Assembly (NCBI GenBank): GCA_046724395.1
Contig: JBKOWM010000118.1
Coordinates: forward strand, 1 to 14,453
Reading direction: 5' to 3'
Source: DATAEU01 sp046724395
Lineage (GTDB): Bacteria > Actinomycetota > UBA4738 > HRBIN12
Length of the DNA stretch: 14,453 nucleotides
Shown here: in pieces, positions 1-6,173 of the stretch
How positions within the stretch are numbered: position 1 is the stretch's first letter
Layout of the letters: every line of letters starts with the position of its first letter
The notes under the pieces: model-generated
Databases searched by the model: none
Told to the model about the DNA's origin: nothing
Seen by the model: only the letters and a program-made list of their open reading frames with translations
Translations under genes and position numbers: made by a program

Positions 1-237
1 AGCGGGTGGCGCGCGCCGTTCGCGGCGCGACCGCCCCCGCGTAGTCGTTTCGGCCTCGATCGCGAAGGGCGGCGTGGGCCGGAACGCGGCGACGGTTCGA
101 ACGCCCGGCAGTCGCTTCTCGGCCCGCTCGCAGCAGGCCCCGTCGCCGGTGACGAGCGCGACCGGAACGCCGAACGTCGGTAGCGTCTCGCGCGGTCGGG
201 TAGCGTTCCGCGTCGTGATGCCGATACCGTCCGCCGT
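1..237 (-). pseudogene. Probable decayed remnant of an M55 D-aminopeptidase (DppA-like)
   Basis: Read on the minus strand, one frame without stops contains FGVPVALVTGD (from about 174 downward) followed by an A..E..LPGV.TVA pattern. This matches the conserved M55/DppA stretch of the type VPVLMVAGD...EAEELIPNVTTAAV. After it the frame goes almost at once to PPFAIEAE, which resembles the RPVLSIEF stretch that lies some 45 residues further on in DppA. An internal segment therefore seems to be missing. Upstream, RPRE sits too close to FGVPV compared with the RPVGE region of DppA, which suggests a second deletion. No start codon or ribosome binding site is visible, and the frame runs off the left edge. 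Recognition rests on motif memory, not on a search. It could also be the divergent C-terminal end of an intact gene lying mostly outside the window. Confidence 0.4.
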
Positions 238-1287
238 GTGATCCGCAACGACGAGCTGTCGCGGCTCCTGGCGGCGCAGGCCGAGGCAGAACGGGATCAT
301 CGGCGGCGCGCACTCCGACGGGCATCCCGTGCGGCGATGTTCTGGACCGAGGAGGCGTCCGCGCTGGTCGACGATGGACGCCCGCTCACCGAGCTTCCGG
401 CCGTCGGGCCGTGGGTGGCTGAGCGCATCGTTGCGCTGCTCGATGACCCACGCCCGACGATCGAGCCGGACGAGCTGCGGCGAGACTTCCTTACGGTCGC
501 CCGCGCCCGGCAGGTGCTCGCCGAGCATCCGGGGTGGACCGATTCGATCCGAGCGGATCTACAGATGCACACGACGCACAGTGACGGGACCTTCTCCGTC
601 GCCGAGATGCTTGACGCCGCCTCGGCGTACGGATACGAGTACGTCGCGATCACCGATCACTCGAAGAGCCTCACCGTCGCCGGGGGCATGGACGAGGCGG
701 AGCTCGCGGTGGAGGGCGACGAGATCGACGCGATCAACGCCGCGGCCGAAGGCGGCAACGGACGTCCGCGCGCGTTGAAGGGCATCGAGATGGACGTCTT
801 CGACGACGGCACCGGCGACATGGATCCGGCCGCGCTCGGCCGGTTGGACCTCGTCCTCGGCGCGTTCCACACCAAACTCCGCGAGCGAGACGACCGCACG
901 GAGCGTTACCTAGCGGCCCTGGCCAACCCGAACGTGCACGTGCTTGCCCACCCGAGGACCAGGAAGTACGGCCGTCGCGTCGGCCTGGTGGCGGACTGGC
1001 CCGCCGTCTTCGCGGAGGCGGCGCGTCTGGACAAGGCCCTCGAGATCGATGCCTCGCCGGACCGTCAGGACCTGAACGTCGAGCTGCTGCGAGATGCCGC
1101 CGCGTCGGGGGCGCGGATCTCCATCGGCACGGACGCGCACCATCCGGCGGAGCTCGCCTTCGTCGATCTCGGGCTCGCCGCCGCGGCGATCGCCGGGATC
1201 GCACGCGAGCGGATCCTGAATTTCGCGCCTGTCGGCGACGTGCTGGCGTGGACGACGTCGCTCCGCGAGCGCGCGCCCGCTAGCTGA
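238..1287 (+). CDS. HhH-PHP protein: PolX-type PHP phosphoesterase/nuclease lacking the polymerase core
   Basis: A 349-aa protein. Residues ~1-75 resemble the N-terminal 8-kDa/HhH region of family X DNA polymerases (an RRASRAAMF helix, then ELPAVGPWVAERIVALL as the hairpin-helix). Residues ~104-335 are a PHP domain closest in pattern to the C-terminal PHP domain of bacterial PolX. Candidate metal ligands are H111, D116, H141, E184, H211, H238, D299 and H301. PolX has LHMHSTWSDG at motif 1, while this protein has LQMHTTHSDG, so the first His is Gln109. The whole fingers/palm/thumb region is absent; HhH and PHP are joined directly. Known PolX PHP domains are Mn-dependent 3'-5' exonucleases or phosphodiesterases, so a repair nuclease is an inference. 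The start is GTG; there is no clear Shine-Dalgarno, and it is the first start after the in-frame stop at 181. The 3' end overlaps the convergent response regulator by 8 nt. Confidence 0.88.
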   Translation: MIRNDELSRLLAAQAEAERDHRRRALRRASRAAMFWTEEASALVDDGRPLTELPAVGPWVAERIVALLDDPRPTIEPDELRRDFLTVARARQVLAEHPGWTDSIRADLQMHTTHSDGTFSVAEMLDAASAYGYEYVAITDHSKSLTVAGGMDEAELAVEGDEIDAINAAAEGGNGRPRALKGIEMDVFDDGTGDMDPAALGRLDLVLGAFHTKLRERDDRTERYLAALANPNVHVLAHPRTRKYGRRVGLVADWPAVFAEAARLDKALEIDASPDRQDLNVELLRDAAASGARISIGTDAHHPAELAFVDLGLAAAAIAGIARERILNFAPVGDVLAWTTSLRERAPAS

Positions 1288-1927
1288 GCCAGCCCTTGCG
1301 GAAGCAGATCGCGATGGCAGACGCGCGATCGCGCGCGCCGAGCCTCTTGAACAGCGCCGACAGGTGCGCCTTGACGGTGCTGACCGAGACCGACATCTCG
1401 CGGGCGATCTGGGTGTTCGTGCAGCCGTCGGCGACCAGCTCGAGGAGCCGCCGGTCGCCCTCGTTGAGCTCGCTCGCCGACGCCGGCGCGTGCAGTTCGC
1501 GAACGACGGACGACACGATGTCGGGCGTCAGCGCGACGTCGCCCGAGGCGGCCGAGCGGATCCCGTCGAGGAGCGCGGTTCGGAACGACTCCTTTGGCAG
1601 GAAACCGACGGCGCCGGCGCGCAGCGCCTGTACGGCTACGTCGGCGTCGCTTCGTGCCGACAGGACGATCACCCGCGTCGACGGCTGATCGCGGACGATT
1701 CTGCGCGTCGCCTCGAGACCGTCGAGCCCCGGCATCCGCACGTCGAGGATCGCAACGTCCGGACGCTCGGACAGCACCACCGACACGGCATCGCCCCCGT
1801 TCGTCGCCTCACCGACGACGCGCATCCCGGGCGCGTTCTGGATCATCGCCCGGATCGCTTCGAGGATCAGCGGATGGTCGTCCGCTAGGACAACGCTGAT
1901 CTCGTCGGTCCGCTCGATCGTGGCCAT
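1280..1927 (-). CDS. NarL/FixJ-type response regulator with LuxR HTH domain (orphan)
   Basis: With the chosen ATG the protein is 215 aa. The N-terminal receiver domain shows the acidic pair in VVLADDHPL, the phosphoacceptor Asp in VAILDVRMPGLDG, the conserved Ser in IVLSAR and the Lys in LPKES. The C-terminal LuxR/GerE HTH starts at ELNEGDRRLLELVADG and includes QIAREMSVSVSTVKAHL. It should be a transcription factor activated by phosphorylation from a histidine kinase. No kinase is in the window, so its signal and targets are unknown. The frame stays open upstream to an ATG ending at 2011, but those 28 extra residues (rich in Arg and Ser) do not belong to the receiver fold and lie over the YCII-like gene. 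The ATG at 1925-1927 has no good Shine-Dalgarno, so translation may be coupled to the upstream gene. It is the last gene of a probable same-strand run with the YCII-like gene and the reductase. Confidence 0.92.
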   Translation of the reverse strand: MATIERTDEISVVLADDHPLILEAIRAMIQNAPGMRVVGEATNGGDAVSVVLSERPDVAILDVRMPGLDGLEATRRIVRDQPSTRVIVLSARSDADVAVQALRAGAVGFLPKESFRTALLDGIRSAASGDVALTPDIVSSVVRELHAPASASELNEGDRRLLELVADGCTNTQIAREMSVSVSTVKAHLSALFKRLGARDRASAIAICFRKGWLS

Positions 1928-2264
1928 CGAGGTAGAAATCGGGTGGTCCCGACGGTCGCTTGAGCGGCCGGGGATATGGCAGCCTCGACGCCTCAGCTCC
2001 GTCCGGCTCAATCGAACCGCCCGGGGCGCCGGCCGAAGCTCCCTTGCCCTCGAGATACGGCCCGTCCGTCACGAGGACGTCATCGCCTCGGCCACGCACG
2101 ACGGTCGCCGTCTCCGGCGGGAAGAGCCCGCCGTTGAAGACCCAGACAGCGGCGGTCTTCGTCTCGTCGATCAGGGTTCGGATGTCGCCCATCACCTGCT
2201 CGAGGTCCACGTCGCGTGGAGGCGGCCCGTCCGGTTGGTAGATGGTCAGCGCGTATCGGCTCAT
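1809..2264 (-). CDS. YCII/DGPF-type small protein with aberrant C-terminus (possibly decaying)
   Basis: The N-terminal ~75 residues fit the YCII-related (DGPF) family: MSRYALTIYQPDGPPP, VWVFNGGLFPPETATVV and the signature VTDGPYLEGK. Family members are usually about 115-120 aa dimeric ferredoxin-like proteins of mostly unknown function, some encoded near ECF sigma factors. After residue ~75 the expected GGF..IEA and AA..WA pattern is replaced by Gly/Pro/Ser-rich sequence. The frame then runs on to 151 aa and overlaps the response regulator by 119 nt, where its codons simply shadow the regulator. I tested the other two frames of this stretch by eye and neither restores the family pattern, so a deletion or rearrangement is more likely than a single frameshift. 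The start is well supported: AAGGAG lies about 8 nt upstream of the ATG, and the reductase stop is only 19 nt upstream. The true 3' end is uncertain. Confidence 0.65.
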   Translation of the reverse strand: MSRYALTIYQPDGPPPRDVDLEQVMGDIRTLIDETKTAAVWVFNGGLFPPETATVVRGRGDDVLVTDGPYLEGKGASAGAPGGSIEPDGAEASRLPYPRPLKRPSGPPDFYLDGHDRADRRDQRCPSGRPSADPRSDPGDDPERARDARRR

Positions 2265-2283
2265 CGTCAGTGCTCCTTCCAGG

Positions 2284-2880
2284 CTAGCCGCTCGCCGAAT
2301 CGCTCCGATACCGCCCGATGACGACGCCGGTCGTCGTCGTCTTGCAGTCGACGAGCGTCAGGTCGGCCCTCGAGCCGCCGTCGGGGAACAAGCGTCGACC
2401 GACGCCCAGGACGAGCGGGTGAATCAGCAGGACGTACTCGTCGATGAGGTCGCGCGCCATGAGCACCTGGACCAGCGCGCCGCTTCCGAGCACGACAATG
2501 TCCGGGCCGGGGCTTGCCTTCACGCGCGCGACCGCATCGCCTGCGTCGCCGTGCAGCAGGGTCGAGTTCTCCCAGGGCAGCGGCTCGGTGAGCGTCGTCG
2601 AGGCGACATATTTCCGGGATCGGTTGAGTACGTCCGTGAACGGGTTCGGCTCCGGCTGATTCGGCCAGAACGCGTGGAAGTCCTCGTACGTTCGCCGTCC
2701 AAACAGCAGCGCGCTCTCGGCCGCCATCCCCTCGGCGGCGACGCCCGCCATGACGTCGTCGGCGTAGCGGACCTCCCACCCGCCGTAGCCGAACTCGCCC
2801 CGCGTGTCTTCGTCGGGCCGACCCGGCGCCTGCATCACCCCGTCGAGCGTGACGTGCGTGAACGTGGTCAGTCTGGGCAT
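2284..2880 (-). CDS. RibD C-terminal/dihydrofolate-reductase-like family protein
   Basis: A 198-aa protein of the RibD_C / DHFR-like superfamily (YyaP/YwjB type). Visible signs are the N-terminal strand and loop FTHVTLDGVMQAPG (residues ~7-20), the LLFGRRTYEDF motif near 59-69, a central VVLGSGALVQVLM segment that corresponds to the NADPH-binding loop, and DEYVLLIHPLVLGVGRRLF. Members are predicted NAD(P)H-dependent reductases; the substrate is not known, and this gene is not evidence for folate or riboflavin synthesis. An upstream in-frame ATG ending at 2934 exists, but the ATG ending at 2880 is chosen because AAGGAG lies 5-6 nt before it and because homologues start at this point. It is followed after 19 nt by the YCII-like gene, whose Shine-Dalgarno is nearly identical, so the two are probably co-transcribed. 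YCII and RibD_C genes are commonly found near each other in soil actinobacteria. Confidence 0.9.
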   Translation of the reverse strand: MPRLTTFTHVTLDGVMQAPGRPDEDTRGEFGYGGWEVRYADDVMAGVAAEGMAAESALLFGRRTYEDFHAFWPNQPEPNPFTDVLNRSRKYVASTTLTEPLPWENSTLLHGDAGDAVARVKASPGPDIVVLGSGALVQVLMARDLIDEYVLLIHPLVLGVGRRLFPDGGSRADLTLVDCKTTTTGVVIGRYRSDSASG

Positions 2881-2907
2881 CGCGGCTCCTTCCCTTGATG
2901 GCGGCGT

Positions 2908-2929
2908 TGATGATGGCCTGATGATGGAG
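2908..2929. repeat. Two tandem 11-bp direct repeats upstream of the reductase gene
   Basis: TGATGATGGCC (2908-2918) is followed directly by TGATGATGGAG (2919-2929); 9 of 11 positions are identical. The period is about one helical turn, and the repeats lie 28-49 nt upstream of the reductase start codon. They could be a regulator binding site or merely low-complexity DNA. Confidence 0.35.
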
Positions 2930-2934
2930 CTCAA

Positions 2935-2959
2935 CGATCGAGCGGCTCCCGCCCGATCG
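2935..2959 (-). terminator. Hairpin downstream of leuS, candidate terminator
   Basis: The arms CGATCGGGCGG and CCGCTCGATCG (minus strand) form an 11-bp stem around a 3-nt loop. One pair is G.U on the minus-strand RNA, but it would be an A-C mismatch on the plus strand, which fits a role in the minus transcript. It lies 72-96 nt beyond the leuS stop. Only a weak U-containing stretch follows, so it is not a classical intrinsic terminator. Confidence 0.4.
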
Positions 2960-3030
2960 CCACCGTCGTCCGCGGCTTCACCCTCTACACGAGCGGGATC
3001 CGCTCGGAACGACAGATCGAGTCAGGACCT

Positions 3031-5484
3031 TCACCGGTTCAGCAGGTTGATGAGGCGGTCGGGAACGAACACCACCTTGCTGGGTGCGCCGTTTCTCAGG
3101 TGCCGGCGAACGCCTTCCCTCTCCACCGCCCGTTCGAGAGCCTGGTGTCGGTCGAGCCCGGCGGGTACCTCGATCCTGTCTCGCGTCCTTCCATCGACCT
3201 GGATGACGAGCGTGACGTGCTCGAGCTGAAGCGCGCGGGGGTCGTGGTGGGGCCAGCGCTGCTGGTGCACCGAGTACGGACGGCCGATCGATGCCCACAG
3301 CTCCTCGGCGAGATGAGGCGCGAACGGCGCGAGCAGCAGCACGATGGCCGCCGAGACGCGTGACCACTCAGGGCTCGACATCCCGGCGCGCTCGCGCCGC
3401 GCCCAGCGCACGACGTCCATGAGCGATGCGATCGCTGTGTTGAACCTCATCTGCCCCAGGTCGGCGCCGATCCTCGAGATCCCTCGGTCCAACGGCCGCA
3501 GGTCGACGCCGCCGGCGCCTGGCTCATCGGGCTGCGTCACGAGGCGCCGCACCCGCCGCAGGAACCGCTCGATCCCGGCGATCCCCGCGTCCGAGAAGTC
3601 GCCGCCCTCGTTCCACGGTCCGAGGAACAACAGATACATCCGCGTGACGTCCGCGCCGCGCTGCTCGATGTAGCGATCGGGATTGACGACGTTTCCACGG
3701 CTCTTGCTCATCTTCGCGCCGTCCTTCGTGAGCGTCCCGTGGAGCCGAAGGCGCGGGAACGGCTCGGCGAAGGGGACGAGGCCGAGGTCGTGCAGGGCAC
3801 GCGTGATGAAGCGTGCGTAGAGATGGTGCCGCGCCACGTGCTCGGCGCCACCCGCATACGAGTCCACGGGGAGCATCCGTCTGGTCCGGTCGCCATCCCA
3901 CGGGCGATCGTCGACGTCACTCGAGGGATAGCGCAGGAAGTACCAGGCGGAGTCCAGGAAGTTGTCGGAGACGTCCGTCTCCCGTCTGGCCGGCCCATCA
4001 CACGATGGGCACGTCGTATCGACGAAGGACGCGACGCTGGCAAGGGGAGAGATCCCCGTGCCCGTTGGCCTGAAGTCCTCGACCTCGGGCAGCAGGACGG
4101 GCAGATTCGCCTCGGAAACGGGCACCGTGCCGCAGGTATCGCAGTACACGATGGGAATCGGTGGTCCCCAGTAGCGCTGTCGCGAGATCAGCCAGTCTCT
4201 GAGGCGATACCGCACCACTCGCCGACCGGCGCCGCGCGCCTCGAGCCACGTGGCGATGGCGTCGCGAGCCCGCCGCGAGGGGATGCCCGTGAACGGGCCG
4301 GATCCGACCAAAACACCGTCGCCCGTCAACGGCCGGTCGGACGGCGCCTCGCCGTGTGCCCGGATCACGGAGCGGACGGGGATATCGTTCATCGCGGCAA
4401 ACTCGAAGTCACGTTCGTCGTGCGCCGGCACGCCCATGACCGCTCCGGTCCCGTAGACGGCGACGACGTACGAGGCAACGAAGATCGGGACTCGTTCGCG
4501 TGTGGCCGGGTGGACCGCGTAGGACCCGGTGAAGATCCCTCGGCCACGCGACGAGGCTTCAGCCGGCCTCCGCCCGACGACGGTGAGCTGCCCACGCAGG
4601 CTCTCCTCGACGAAGGCGCGAACCTCGGCCTCCGCTCCGGTGCCGCTTGCCAGCGCGACGACGTCCGGATACTCGGGCGGAACGGCGAGGAACGTCGCCC
4701 CGAACAGCGTCTCGGGACGTGTCGTGAACGTGCGAATGCGAACGCCGCTGTCTGCAACGTCGAAGTCGATCTCGACGCCCTCGGAACGACCGATCCACTC
4801 GCGCTGCACTCGCTTCGCGGCGTCGGGCCAGTCGAGGTCGTCCAACCCTCGGACGAGCTCCTCCGCGTAATCGGTGATGCTGAGGAACCATTGGCGCATC
4901 GTCCGCTGGAGGACGCGCGTTCCGCAGCGCTCGCAGCGGTCGCCTTCGAGCTGCTCGTTCGCGAGCACCGTCATGCATGAGGGGCACCACACGACCGGCG
5001 CTTCGCGGTGGACGGCCAGGCCGGCCCGATACAGCGTGATGAAGAGCCACTGCGTCCAGCGGTAGTAGACGGGATCGCTGGTGACGATCTCCCGGCTCCA
5101 GTCCCACGCCGCGCCGAGTGACTCGAGCTGCCGACGATAGTTGGCAAGGGTTCGCTCCGTGAGGGTTCGCGGGTTCTCGCCGACCCTGAGTGCATAGTTC
5201 TCCGCGTGGATGCCGAAGGAGTCGAAGCCGATGGGTTGGAACACCTTCCGACGTTGCATCGTGAGGTACCGACCGAACGTGTCGGCGCCGACGTAGGTGT
5301 AGGCGTGACCGACGTGGAGACCCTCCGCCGACGGGTACGGAAACTCGACGAGGTTGTAGAACTTTCGATCGGGTTCGACGCGCTCGATGTCCACTTCGGA
5401 CAGGTGATCCGCGGCCCAGCGAGTCTGCCATCGGTGTTCGATCGTGGAAGGGTCGTAGGCGTTGCGGTCTGTTTCTGCACTCAT
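3031..5484 (-). CDS. leuS: Leucyl-tRNA synthetase (leucine--tRNA ligase)
   Basis: An 817-aa class I aminoacyl-tRNA synthetase that charges tRNA-Leu in the cytoplasm. The HIGH-type motif is HVGH (residues 57-60, in YPSAEGLHVGHAYTY). A CPSC...CERC zinc pattern lies near 165-185. The CP1 editing domain carries TTRPET (~253-258) and GTGAVMGVPAHDERD (~344-358). DWLISRQRYWGPPIPI follows the editing domain. KMSKS is at 591-595. The C-terminal region ends in the usual VIQVDGRTRDRIEVP and VVFVPDRLINLL strands. The stretch before KMSKS (LRLHGTLTKDGAKMSKS) is short, with no room for the leucine-specific domain found there in E. coli. DWLISRQRYWGPP and GGAEHVARHHLYARF differ from the commonest bacterial forms, so this may be a distinct LeuRS subtype. 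The start ATG has GAGGA about 7 nt upstream. A 238-nt structured gap separates it from the upstream VOC gene. Confidence 0.97.
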   Translation of the reverse strand: MSAETDRNAYDPSTIEHRWQTRWAADHLSEVDIERVEPDRKFYNLVEFPYPSAEGLHVGHAYTYVGADTFGRYLTMQRRKVFQPIGFDSFGIHAENYALRVGENPRTLTERTLANYRRQLESLGAAWDWSREIVTSDPVYYRWTQWLFITLYRAGLAVHREAPVVWCPSCMTVLANEQLEGDRCERCGTRVLQRTMRQWFLSITDYAEELVRGLDDLDWPDAAKRVQREWIGRSEGVEIDFDVADSGVRIRTFTTRPETLFGATFLAVPPEYPDVVALASGTGAEAEVRAFVEESLRGQLTVVGRRPAEASSRGRGIFTGSYAVHPATRERVPIFVASYVVAVYGTGAVMGVPAHDERDFEFAAMNDIPVRSVIRAHGEAPSDRPLTGDGVLVGSGPFTGIPSRRARDAIATWLEARGAGRRVVRYRLRDWLISRQRYWGPPIPIVYCDTCGTVPVSEANLPVLLPEVEDFRPTGTGISPLASVASFVDTTCPSCDGPARRETDVSDNFLDSAWYFLRYPSSDVDDRPWDGDRTRRMLPVDSYAGGAEHVARHHLYARFITRALHDLGLVPFAEPFPRLRLHGTLTKDGAKMSKSRGNVVNPDRYIEQRGADVTRMYLLFLGPWNEGGDFSDAGIAGIERFLRRVRRLVTQPDEPGAGGVDLRPLDRGISRIGADLGQMRFNTAIASLMDVVRWARRERAGMSSPEWSRVSAAIVLLLAPFAPHLAEELWASIGRPYSVHQQRWPHHDPRALQLEHVTLVIQVDGRTRDRIEVPAGLDRHQALERAVEREGVRRHLRNGAPSKVVFVPDRLINLLNR

Positions 5485-5572
5485 GACGTGTCCTCAGCGA
5501 ACGATGTCGGTTAGGAGGTTGGAGCATGCCCGTCGTCCGACGAGCGTGGCTCGGTCGGAGAAGGCGAGGGGC

Positions 5573-5598
5573 GCCGCGAGCGCGACCGCGCTCGCGGC
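5573..5598 (-). promoter_or_regulatory. Perfect 11-bp GC-rich hairpin in the leuS leader
   Basis: The arms GCCGCGAGCGC and GCGCTCGCGGC are perfect complements around a 4-nt loop (GGUC on the minus-strand RNA). It lies 89 nt upstream of the leuS ATG. There is no U-run after it, so it is not an ordinary intrinsic terminator. It could terminate the upstream VOC transcript or act as a leuS leader element. I looked for a T-box and did not find the canonical sequence. Confidence 0.45.
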
Positions 5599-5620
5599 TA
5601 CGGAAGGACGAGGGTCAGCC

Positions 5621-5636
5621 GACCACCCGCGTGGTC
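5621..5636 (-). promoter_or_regulatory. Small hairpin in the leuS leader
   Basis: GACCAC and GTGGTC form a perfect 6-bp stem with a GCGG loop on the minus strand. If the -10-like hexamer at 5646-5651 is used, this hairpin would sit at the very 5' end of the leuS mRNA, ahead of the longer hairpin at 5573-5598. Confidence 0.3.
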
Positions 5637-5645
5637 CACGGGGGC

Positions 5646-5651
5646 ATTATC
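5646..5651 (-). promoter_or_regulatory. Candidate -10 hexamer for leuS (GATAAT)
   Basis: GATAAT differs from TATAAT at one position and is conspicuous in this GC-rich gap. The -35 side is poor: TCGTCA (4 of 6 to TTGACA) lies 15 nt upstream, a short spacing. The predicted start of transcription would be near 5639, giving a leader of about 155 nt. Confidence 0.3.
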
Positions 5652-5722
5652 GGTCACGACGGGGGGTGACGACACCTCTGCGCCGGCGAAGTGGCAGGCG
5701 CGTCGGCTCGCCCGAGGGCCGT

Positions 5723-6112
5723 TCACGGCGGGGGCCACTTCCCCACCGGCGTGCCGATCTCCCATTCGTGGCCGAATGGGTCGATGATCCGACCGACGCG
5801 CCAGCCGTGCTCCTCCGCGACGGCGGACGACTCCGTCGCTCCGGCCGTCACCGCGCGTCGGACGACCGAGTCGGGGTCGTCGAGGACGAGCAACGTCCTG
5901 CCGGTCGCGCCGCCGATCGCTCGGGGGCTCATCCGTCTCATGCCTTCCGAGGTCGGCGCTACCCAGAAGGCCGAGCCACCGAGCCCGAGTTGCGCGACGA
6001 CATCGTCTCCGTCGCCCACCCGATGAAGGACGCTGGCGCCAAACGCCGTTTCATAGAACGTGATCGCCGCGGTCGGCGAGTCCACCCATAGCTCCGGCTC
6101 GATGCTCGTCAT
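5723..6112 (-). CDS. VOC family protein, PhnB-like (glyoxalase/bleomycin-resistance fold)
   Basis: A 129-aa single-unit vicinal oxygen chelate protein. AITFYETAFGASVLHRVGDG is the usual first beta-alpha-beta module, FWVAPTSEG is a central strand, and the end shows GRIIDPFGHEWEIGTP, typical of the PhnB-like (DUF1428/3-demethylubiquinone-like) subgroup in actinobacteria. The His of the canonical first metal site is not evident, so catalysis is doubtful; a small-molecule binding or detoxification role is only a guess. The frame is open far upstream (to 6604, antisense to kgd). The ATG ending at 6112 is chosen because GGAGG lies 5-6 nt upstream and the fold starts there. It is divergent from kgd with 61 nt between the starts, and it lies upstream of leuS on the same strand. 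Confidence 0.9.
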   Translation of the reverse strand: MTSIEPELWVDSPTAAITFYETAFGASVLHRVGDGDDVVAQLGLGGSAFWVAPTSEGMRRMSPRAIGGATGRTLLVLDDPDSVVRRAVTAGATESSAVAEEHGWRVGRIIDPFGHEWEIGTPVGKWPPP

Positions 6113-6173
6113 CACATCCTCCAATCGGTCTGCGGCTACGTCGAATCCCCGCCACGCGGGTACGTTGCAAGGT
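6113..6173. promoter_or_regulatory. Shared divergent promoter region of the VOC gene and kgd
   Basis: Only 61 nt separate the two start codons, so the promoters must overlap each other or the genes. On the plus strand TACGTT (6161-6166) is a possible -10 element 8 nt before the kgd ATG, which would make kgd nearly leaderless; no convincing -35 is seen. The inverted repeat CCCGC-CAC-GCGGG (6148-6160) just precedes it and could be an operator. Confidence 0.35.

Noticed and set aside
1928..2011. Longer start for the response regulator (28 extra residues)
   Set aside because: The extra residues precede the normal start of receiver domains, are Arg/Ser-rich, and are an out-of-frame reading of the YCII-like gene.
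5600..5640. T-box-like GGGTGG and CTCGTCC pieces upstream of leuS
   Set aside because: The conserved T-box bulge sequence does not continue as expected (the ACCGCG part is missing). GGGTGG belongs instead to a simple perfect hairpin, and there is no room for stem I without entering the VOC gene.
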